Of a stretch of 29,613 bases of DNA, positions 23,585-29,613 are shown in pieces (the stretch's first letter is position 1; each line of letters opens with the position of its first letter). The notes under the pieces are model-generated. The model did not search any database, was not told where the DNA came from, and worked only from the letters and a program-made list of their open reading frames with translations. The DNA is taken from NCBI GenBank assembly GCA_040382935.1, contig JBEIEP010000037.1, positions 1 through 29,613 of the forward strand, read 5' to 3'. Source of the stretch: JALQUL01 sp040382935. Its GTDB lineage: Bacteria; Pseudomonadota; Gammaproteobacteria; Burkholderiales; Burkholderiaceae_C. Both the position numbers and the translations under genes were made by a program.

Positions 23585-25003
23585 ATGCGCTCCCCGTCTA
23601 AGCCCGCAACGCCAATCTTGGCGTTGAACATTCCATCCGATCCCCCTTCCTGGTGGCAGCTTTGCCAGCAGGCATTGGAGCAAGAGCTGCCCGCGCAGCA
23701 GTACAACACCTGGATCAAACCACTTGAAGGCCAGATGAGTGCCGACCACACCAAGCTCACACTCATGGTGGCCAATCGGTTCAAAATGGATTGGGTACGG
23801 GCCCAGTATGTGGGAACAATCGCCGACCATATGGAGCGTGTGGTTGGGCAACAGATACAGGTGGAGTTGTCGCTCACTATGCGTGAAGAGCCTGTTAGGG
23901 TTAGTCCTATTGTTCCGGTTAAAGAATCCTCCAGCACTGAAGCGCCCCTGCCTTCCGACGACGAGGGCTTTGAAGCCCAACGAAAAAATCGACTCAACAG
24001 CCATCTGTCGTTCACCAATCTTATCGAGGGTACGGCCAATCGAATGGCGCGCGCTGCCGGGTTGCACGTTTCAAGCACCCTGGGCCAGTTGTACAACCCT
24101 TTGTTTATTTATGGCGGCGTGGGGCTAGGAAAAACCCATCTGATGCACGCCATTGGCAACCGGGTGCTTGAAGATAATCCACAGGCAAAAGTCTTGTATA
24201 TCCATGCAGAGCAATTTGTCTCGGATGTGGTGCGCGCCTACCAACGTAAAACCTACGCCCAGTTCAAAGAACGCTACCACTCGCTTGATTTGCTCCTGAT
24301 TGACGACGTACAGTTTTTTGCCAACAAAGACCGTACACAAGAAGAGTTTTTTAACGCCTTTGAAGCCTTGCTGGCCAAAAAATCTCATCTGGTGATGTCC
24401 AGTGACACCTATCCCAAAGGCTTGGTGGCGATACATGAACGCCTGGTTTCGCGTTTTGACGCCGGTCTCACCGTGTGCATCGAACCGCCTGAGCTTGAGC
24501 TGCGCGTTGCGATATTGGTGAACAAGGCCCAACTTGAGGGAGCCGTCATGCCCGAGGAAGTGGCGTTTTTTGTCGCAAAAAACGTGCGCTCCAACGTACG
24601 GGAACTGGAGGGGGCTTTACGAAAGATCCTTGCCTACTCACGGTTTAACCAGAAAGAGATAAGCATAGGCTTGGCCAAGGAAGCGCTGCGCGACCTGTTG
24701 TCCATCCAAAACCGCCAAATCTCCGTTGAGAACATACAAAAGACAGTGGCCGATTTTTACAAAATAAAAGTGGCCGATATGTACTCCAAGAAGCGACCCG
24801 CCTCAATTGCCAGACCTCGGCAGATTGCAATGTATCTGGCCAAAGAGCTCACTCAAAAAAGCTTGCCTGAGATAGGCGAGTTATTCGGCGGTCGAGACCA
24901 CACCACGGTGCTGCACGCGGTCAGAAAAATGAGCGCTGAGCGGCAAAACGTGACCGAGCTCAACCAAGAGCTACACGTTTTGGAGCAAACACTCAAAGGA
25001 TGA
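23585..25003 (+). CDS. dnaA: Chromosomal replication initiator protein DnaA
   Basis: This 472-residue AAA+ initiator binds DnaA boxes, opens the origin and loads DnaB. Domain I is PSWWQLCQQALEQELPAQQYNTWIKPL (residues 21-47). Domain II is a short variable linker, about 100-135. Domain III has Walker A YGGVGLGKTHLMHAIG (about 176-191), Walker B LDLLLIDDVQFFANKDR, and sensor segments including ERLVSRFDAGLTV. Domain IV carries the DnaA signature RPRQIAMYLAKEL near residue 409 and FGGRDHTTVLHAVRKM. Length and order are normal. dnaN follows after 159 bases. Confidence 0.99.
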   Translation: MRSPSKPATPILALNIPSDPPSWWQLCQQALEQELPAQQYNTWIKPLEGQMSADHTKLTLMVANRFKMDWVRAQYVGTIADHMERVVGQQIQVELSLTMREEPVRVSPIVPVKESSSTEAPLPSDDEGFEAQRKNRLNSHLSFTNLIEGTANRMARAAGLHVSSTLGQLYNPLFIYGGVGLGKTHLMHAIGNRVLEDNPQAKVLYIHAEQFVSDVVRAYQRKTYAQFKERYHSLDLLLIDDVQFFANKDRTQEEFFNAFEALLAKKSHLVMSSDTYPKGLVAIHERLVSRFDAGLTVCIEPPELELRVAILVNKAQLEGAVMPEEVAFFVAKNVRSNVRELEGALRKILAYSRFNQKEISIGLAKEALRDLLSIQNRQISVENIQKTVADFYKIKVADMYSKKRPASIARPRQIAMYLAKELTQKSLPEIGELFGGRDHTTVLHAVRKMSAERQNVTELNQELHVLEQTLKG

Positions 25004-25010
25004 GCCAATA

Positions 25011-25035
25011 ACTTTCGGGTTTTTCATACGAAAGT
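25011..25035 (+). other. Inverted repeat after dnaA
   Basis: ACTTTCG (25011-25017) and CGAAAGT (25029-25035) form a 7-bp stem with an 11-base loop just after the dnaA stop. Only short T-containing sequence follows, so it is at best a weak terminator or an attenuator in the dnaA-dnaN spacer. Confidence 0.4.
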
Positions 25036-25162
25036 CCTGTTCTTTCAAGCAATAAACGACGAAAATGGCAGGGTTTGGCGACGGGCTTGTGGCTTTGCTG
25101 CGGGCGCGTTGGGGCTGGCCTCCCGCTAGGGCTGATTACAGATATAAAGTGAAGAGGTTGAA

Positions 25163-26290
25163 ATGATTGTTTCCAAAGCGAGCCAGGCCGCCCTGTTATC
25201 GGCCTTGCAATCGGTGGCCGGTATTGTTGAGCGCCGCCAAACCATGCCAATTTTGGCCAATGTCATGATTCGCAAAAACGGCGGTCAATTGCAGTTGACT
25301 ACCAGTGATTTGGAAATCCAGATCCGCACCCACGCCGAATTGGGCGGTGACGAAGGTGAATTTGCCGCCACTGTGGGCGCAAAGAAGCTAATCGACATTT
25401 TGAAAACATTGCCCGCCGATCAAACGGTCTCACTTGAAACCGGCCCTGGCAAGCTCGTGGTCAAAGGTGGCAAAAGCCGTTTTTCTTTGCTCACGCTGCC
25501 CGCCGAAGACTTCCCTGTGGTGCAGGAATCCCCCACCTTTGGGCCTGTGTTTTCTGTGCCAGAAAAAACACTCAAAGCCTTGCTGCACCAGGTGTCATTT
25601 GCAATGGCCGTGCACGACATTCGCTACTACCTCAACGGACTGTTGTTGGTGGCTGAAGGCCAGCGCTTGTCCATTGTTGCCACCGACGGGCACCGCCTAG
25701 CGTATGCCAGCGCCGATCTTGACGTTGAGGTACCCAAACAAGAGGTCATCCTTCCGCGCAAAACCGTTCTGGAACTCGAACGCCTGTTGGGTTCGGCAAG
25801 TGCCAAGGCAGACGAGAGCCCTGCCATGATTGATTTGCAATTTGCCAACAACCAGGCCAAGTTCAGATTCGGTGGCATGGAATTGGTCTCCAAATTGGTT
25901 GAAGGAAAATTCCCCGACTACAACCGTGTCATTCCTAAGAACCACAAGTACAAAATAACACTGGGTCGCGCACCCCTCTTGGCTACCTTGCAGCGCACTG
26001 CCATTTTGACCAGTGACAAGTTCAAGGGTGTGCGCCTCAACCTTGAACCCCAAGTCCTGCGTGTGGCATGTAGTAACGCCGAACAAGAAGAAGCTGTTGA
26101 CGAGTTGGACATTGACTATGAAGGCGACAACATTGAAATTGGCTTTAACGTGAGCTACTTGATTGAGGTGCTGGTCAACATGGACCAAGAGCTGGTTCAG
26201 GTTGAACTGTCAGACGGCAATAGCTCGGTCTTGATGACCATGCCCCAGGACAAACACTTCAAGTACGTGGTCATGCCCATGCGAATTTAA
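25163..26290 (+). CDS. dnaN: DNA polymerase III beta subunit (sliding clamp)
   Basis: This 375-residue sliding clamp is close to the E. coli 366. It has three repeated domains: the start MIVSKASQAALLSALQSVAGIVERRQT..., then IRYYLNGLLLVAEGQRLSIVATDGHRLAYA in domain 2, and the C-terminal end YVVMPMRI, the canonical peptide-binding-pocket tail. It holds polymerase III on DNA. AAGAGG precedes the ATG at 25163. It sits in the standard dnaA-dnaN-gyrB order. Confidence 0.99.
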   Translation: MIVSKASQAALLSALQSVAGIVERRQTMPILANVMIRKNGGQLQLTTSDLEIQIRTHAELGGDEGEFAATVGAKKLIDILKTLPADQTVSLETGPGKLVVKGGKSRFSLLTLPAEDFPVVQESPTFGPVFSVPEKTLKALLHQVSFAMAVHDIRYYLNGLLLVAEGQRLSIVATDGHRLAYASADLDVEVPKQEVILPRKTVLELERLLGSASAKADESPAMIDLQFANNQAKFRFGGMELVSKLVEGKFPDYNRVIPKNHKYKITLGRAPLLATLQRTAILTSDKFKGVRLNLEPQVLRVACSNAEQEEAVDELDIDYEGDNIEIGFNVSYLIEVLVNMDQELVQVELSDGNSSVLMTMPQDKHFKYVVMPMRI

Positions 26291-26319
26291 CGCCGCAGGG
26301 CCGAATAAAAGTGTGCAAC

Positions 26320-26345
26320 AACCCGCGACTGCGCGGGTTTGCTAC
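26320..26345 (+). terminator. Terminator-like hairpin between dnaN and gyrB
   Basis: AACCCGCG-ACTG-CGCGGGTT forms an 8-bp GC-rich stem with a 4-base loop. The tail TTGCTACTTTTT is only partly T-rich, so termination may be incomplete, and gyrB may have its own promoter in the following 60 bases. Confidence 0.6.
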
Positions 26346-26408
26346 TTTTTCATGCGCTCTACATTGCACCCAAACGTTCACCGACTCCAAGAATTTCGAT
26401 AGACCGAC

Positions 26409-29033
26409 ATGACCGACGACAACACCACTCCCAACGATTCCAAGCCAGCGCCAGAGGCGCAATATGACCCCAAAGCGGTCACAGGGGTTGAGGTGGGGGC
26501 CACCGACAGCACCAATACCCAGCCCGTGATCGACGCCAACCAAGAGGGGGCCAGCGCTGCCTATGGCGAAAACGCCATTCAAATCCTGGAAGGCCTAGAG
26601 GCGGTGCGCAAGCGCCCCGGTATGTACATTGGTGACACCTCCGATGGCACCGGATTGCACCACCTGGTGTTTGAGGTGGTTGACAACTCGATTGACGAAT
26701 CCTTGGCTGGCCATTGCGACGACATTTTGGTCACCATCCACACCGACAACTCGGTGAGTGTGGTGGACAACGGCAGGGGCATCCCCACCGGCATCAAAAT
26801 GGACGACAAGCACGAGCCTAAGCGCTCGGCCGCCGAGATCGCCCTAACCGAGCTGCACGCTGGGGGCAAGTTCAACCAAAACAGCTACAAGGTATCGGGC
26901 GGCCTGCACGGCGTGGGCGTGAGCTGCGTCAACGCGCTGTCCAAAATGCTGCGCCTAACCGTGCGCCGCGATGGCAAAAAGCACGAGTTGGAGTTCTCGC
27001 AAGGCTTTGTGCAAAACCGAATCATTGAATCGGTGGATGGCGTCGATGTCTCGCCCATGCGCGTGGTGGGTGACACCGACAAGCGCGGCACCGAGGTGCA
27101 CTTTTTGCCCGACACCACCATCTTTCAGCAAAACAACGACTTCCATTACGAAATCCTGAGCAAGCGCCTGCGCGAACTCAGCTTTTTGAACAACGGCGTG
27201 CGCATTCGCCTCAAAGACGAGCGCAGCGGCAAAGAGGACGACTTCTCTGGCGCGGGGGGTGTAAAAGGCTTTGTAGAGTTCATCAACAAAGGCAAAACCA
27301 CCTTAAATCCCAATATCTTTCATGCCACCGGCGAGCGCAAAAGCGATCAAAACACCCCCGTGGGCGTAGAGGTGGCCATGCAGTGGAACAGCGGCTACAA
27401 CGAGCAGGTGCTGTGCTTTACCAACAACATCCCCCAGCGCGATGGCGGCACCCATTTAACCGGCCTGCGCGCCGCCATGACGCGGGTGATTAACAAGTAC
27501 ATCGAAGACCACGAACTGGCCAAAAAAGCCAAGGTTGAGGTGTCTGGCGACGACATGCGCGAGGGCCTGTGCTGTGTGCTGAGCGTCAAGGTGCCCGAGC
27601 CCAAGTTCAGCAGCCAAACCAAAGACAAACTGGTGAGCAGCGAGGTGCGTGGCCCGGTAGAAGACATTGTGAGCAAACTGCTGTGGGACTTTTTGCAAGA
27701 GCGCCCCAACGACGCCAAAATCATTTGCAGCAAAATCATTGAAGCCGCGCGTGCGCGTGAGGCGGCCCGCAAAGCCCGCGACATGACGCGCCGCAAAGGC
27801 GTGCTAGATGGCATGGGCCTGCCCGGCAAACTGGCCGACTGCCAAGAAAAAGACCCCGCCATGTGCGAGATTTACATCGTAGAGGGTGACTCGGCCGGGG
27901 GCTCTGCCAAGCAGGGCCGTGACCGCAAGTTCCAAGCCATTTTGCCCCTGCGCGGCAAAATTTTGAACGTTGAAAAAGCCCGCTACGAAAAGCTGCTCAC
28001 CAGCAACGAAATTCTCACCTTGATTACCGCCTTGGGCACAGGCATTGGCAACGCCGGGGGCACCACGGGCAACGACGACTTTAATGTGGCCAAACTGCGC
28101 TACCACCGCATCATCATCATGACCGATGCCGACGTTGACGGCGCGCATATCCGCACCCTGTTGCTCACCTTCTTTTACCGCCAAATGCCCGAGTTGGTGG
28201 AGCGCGGCCACATCTACATCGCCCAGCCGCCGCTGTACAAAGTCAAGGCGGGCAAAGAAGAGTTGTACCTAAAAGACGGCCCCGCCCTTGACCAATTCTT
28301 AATCCGCATCGCCCTTAACCAAGCCAGCATCTTTACCGGTGGACAGTCTGCCGCCACCTTGAGCGGCGACACCTTGGTAGAACTGGCCCGCAAACACGCC
28401 CTGGCGCAGGCCATTGTGCGGCGCTTGGCCAACTACATGGACGCCGAGGCCCTACGTGCCATTGCCGATGGCGTGGTGCTCGATTTAGAAACCCTAGAGG
28501 CCGCACAAACCAGCGCCACCGCCCTGCAAAACTGGCTGCACGACGCCACGGTTGAGGCCCACCACGATGCGCGCAGCGACAAACCCGTTTTGCGCTTAGG
28601 CCGCCGCACCCACGGCAACGTCAAAGCCAGCCTAATCACCCAAGACTTTGTGCACGGTGTGGACTACGCCAACCTGGCCGAAGCCGCCAAAACCTTCCAG
28701 GGTCTGTTGGGCGAAGGTGCCAAAGTGATGCGCGGCGAGGGCGACAAGCAAAAAGAGCAAAAAGTAGGCGACTTCCGTGAAGCCATGGACTGGCTAATCG
28801 CTCAAGCCGAACACGCCACCAGCCGCCAACGCTACAAAGGCCTGGGCGAAATGAACCCCGCCCAACTATGGGAAACCACCATGGACCCCACCGTGCGCCG
28901 CCTGCTACGCGTACAAATCGACGACGCCATAGAAGCCGACCACGTCTTTACCATGCTGATGGGCGACGAGGTAGAGCCACGGCGTGAGTTTATTGAGTCG
29001 AATGCGCTTAGGGCTGGGAATATTGATGTTTGA
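26409..29033 (+). CDS. gyrB: DNA gyrase subunit B
   Basis: This 874-residue GyrB is the ATPase subunit of gyrase, which introduces negative supercoils. The GHKL ATPase domain has GLEAVRKRPGMYIGDT, EVVDNSIDESLAG, VVDNGRGIPTGI and SGGLHGVGVSCVNALS. The TOPRIM domain holds YIVEGDSAGGSAKQGRDRKF (about residue 490) and IIIMTDADVDGAHIRTLLLT (about 570). The late insertion and QRYKGLGEMNPAQLWETTMD end are typical of proteobacterial GyrB. An unusual polar extension of about 50 residues precedes the first conserved motif (AYGENAIQILEGLEAVRKRPG). No strong ribosome site precedes the ATG at 26409, so a start inside that extension is possible. Confidence 0.98.
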   Translation: MTDDNTTPNDSKPAPEAQYDPKAVTGVEVGATDSTNTQPVIDANQEGASAAYGENAIQILEGLEAVRKRPGMYIGDTSDGTGLHHLVFEVVDNSIDESLAGHCDDILVTIHTDNSVSVVDNGRGIPTGIKMDDKHEPKRSAAEIALTELHAGGKFNQNSYKVSGGLHGVGVSCVNALSKMLRLTVRRDGKKHELEFSQGFVQNRIIESVDGVDVSPMRVVGDTDKRGTEVHFLPDTTIFQQNNDFHYEILSKRLRELSFLNNGVRIRLKDERSGKEDDFSGAGGVKGFVEFINKGKTTLNPNIFHATGERKSDQNTPVGVEVAMQWNSGYNEQVLCFTNNIPQRDGGTHLTGLRAAMTRVINKYIEDHELAKKAKVEVSGDDMREGLCCVLSVKVPEPKFSSQTKDKLVSSEVRGPVEDIVSKLLWDFLQERPNDAKIICSKIIEAARAREAARKARDMTRRKGVLDGMGLPGKLADCQEKDPAMCEIYIVEGDSAGGSAKQGRDRKFQAILPLRGKILNVEKARYEKLLTSNEILTLITALGTGIGNAGGTTGNDDFNVAKLRYHRIIIMTDADVDGAHIRTLLLTFFYRQMPELVERGHIYIAQPPLYKVKAGKEELYLKDGPALDQFLIRIALNQASIFTGGQSAATLSGDTLVELARKHALAQAIVRRLANYMDAEALRAIADGVVLDLETLEAAQTSATALQNWLHDATVEAHHDARSDKPVLRLGRRTHGNVKASLITQDFVHGVDYANLAEAAKTFQGLLGEGAKVMRGEGDKQKEQKVGDFREAMDWLIAQAEHATSRQRYKGLGEMNPAQLWETTMDPTVRRLLRVQIDDAIEADHVFTMLMGDEVEPRREFIESNALRAGNIDV

Positions 29034-29584
29034 GGGGGTCCCATTTGCTGCAAAGTGCCGGAACTCCAGCTATCTTTGAAGCAACTATTAGATCCAATGG
29101 AAGAGGGTTCTCGCTGGATGTGAGAGTGGATCGTGAGATCGGTATGCCATCCTGAAAACTTGCCTATTAATGTCTTGTAGATAGTGTTGCTCCGAATTGT
29201 CCTTAGGGACAAACAACCGCAGAGATGTCCAGATCTATCGTAAAGTGGACAGAGGACAGCTACACCGCGCGTACGATTTGGTAATAAATAGTTGCTGGAT
29301 AAGAACTTTTTATTGCCACGCGAATCTTTTCTTCGAACCTAGCAGTGGCATGTACTTGGTGCCCAACTCCCATCATTTGCTGGCGCACAATCGTGACTGA
29401 CGGATCCACCTCAGGTCGTCATTTCTGACCATGATTTTCTGGGGCATCGGTTGTGCCGGTGAGGAAATACATGATTAAGTCCCTAAACTGCTGCAAATTA
29501 AAGGGGTAGCCATCGCAGCTCTCCGAGTTTGACAGAATCGAGTTATCGAGACAGATTTTGTTAACCAAGGAAGGAGTGAGTGCG
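29034..29584 (+). other. Lower-GC intergenic region after gyrB
   Basis: This stretch of about 550 bases has roughly 45 percent GC by eye, below the neighbouring genes. No convincing gene is seen; a 67-codon open frame at 29197-29400 lacks protein character. It has an inverted repeat, TGTCCA-N14-TGGACA (29226-29251), and a promoter-like TTGACA (29529-29534) with CAGATT 17 bases later (29552-29557) ahead of the next gene. No tRNA or other RNA gene is recognised. Confidence 0.6.
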
Positions 29585-29613
29585 ATGGCTGGAATAGATA
29601 TTACCGTAGATGA
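29585..29613 (+). CDS. Start of a gene truncated by the window end
   Basis: ATG at 29585 is preceded by a strong ribosome site, AAGGAAGGAG, at 29568-29577. The visible codons read MAGIDITVD and run off the window. The frame is open to the end but too short to identify. Its location just after gyrB and at the end of a lower-GC stretch is compatible with an accessory gene. Confidence 0.6.

Noticed and set aside
29197..29400. 67-codon open frame after gyrB
   Set aside because: No ribosome site or protein-like composition; the region is otherwise non-coding.

Overview
The window looks like chromosomal DNA from a betaproteobacterium of the order Burkholderiales, probably the family Comamonadaceae. 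The evidence is the gene order mnmE-yidC-yidD-rnpA-rpmH / dnaA-dnaN-gyrB around a replication origin, the moderately high GC, and the character of the proteins. I cannot name a genus from sequence alone.

Layout from left to right. (1) Positions 1-140 hold a degenerate 25-bp tandem repeat, possibly the end of an insertion element lying mostly outside the window. (2) Positions 200-2390 are a nitrogen-control unit: an NtrC-like site, a clear sigma-54 promoter, glnK, amtB and a shared terminator. (3) Positions 2422-6008 hold a frameshifted class II aldolase gene and a DmdA-like (GcvT-family) gene on the minus strand, with a divergent CaiB/BaiF-type CoA transferase on the plus strand. This is a small catabolic-looking cluster of unknown substrate. 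(4) Positions 6040-18376 are one long minus-strand block. It encodes a VirB/VirD4 type IV secretion system in the order virB2, B3, B4, B5, B6, B8, B9, B10, B11, D4, followed by a small membrane protein and an unknown soluble protein. No relaxase, integrase, virB1 or virB7 is visible. virB10 is split by a frameshift. (5) Positions 18475-18882 hold a small unknown gene with its own promoter/operator-like palindrome and a terminator separating it from virB2. (6) Positions 18902-23110 (minus) are mnmE, yidC, yidD, rnpA and rpmH, the usual membrane-insertion, tRNA and RNase P cluster beside the origin. (7) Positions 23111-23584 are an oriC-type intergenic region with two perfect DnaA boxes. (8) Positions 23585-29033 (plus) are dnaA, dnaN and gyrB. 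(9) Positions 29034-29613 are a lower-GC stretch after gyrB, ending in the first codons of a new gene with a strong ribosome binding site.

The points most worth a second look are these. There are three apparent frameshifts (aldolase, virB10, mnmE). The last two sit in G/C homopolymers, and each is repaired by removing a single base; in mnmE that restores the canonical C-terminal FCIGK motif and a stop. There is a chromosomal T4SS without a relaxase, linked to unknown genes. A palindrome overlaps a promoter-like element in front of the small gene next to virB2. A DnaA box abuts the dnaA start. I did not find a clearly new type of system; the T4SS with its unknown companions is the best candidate.
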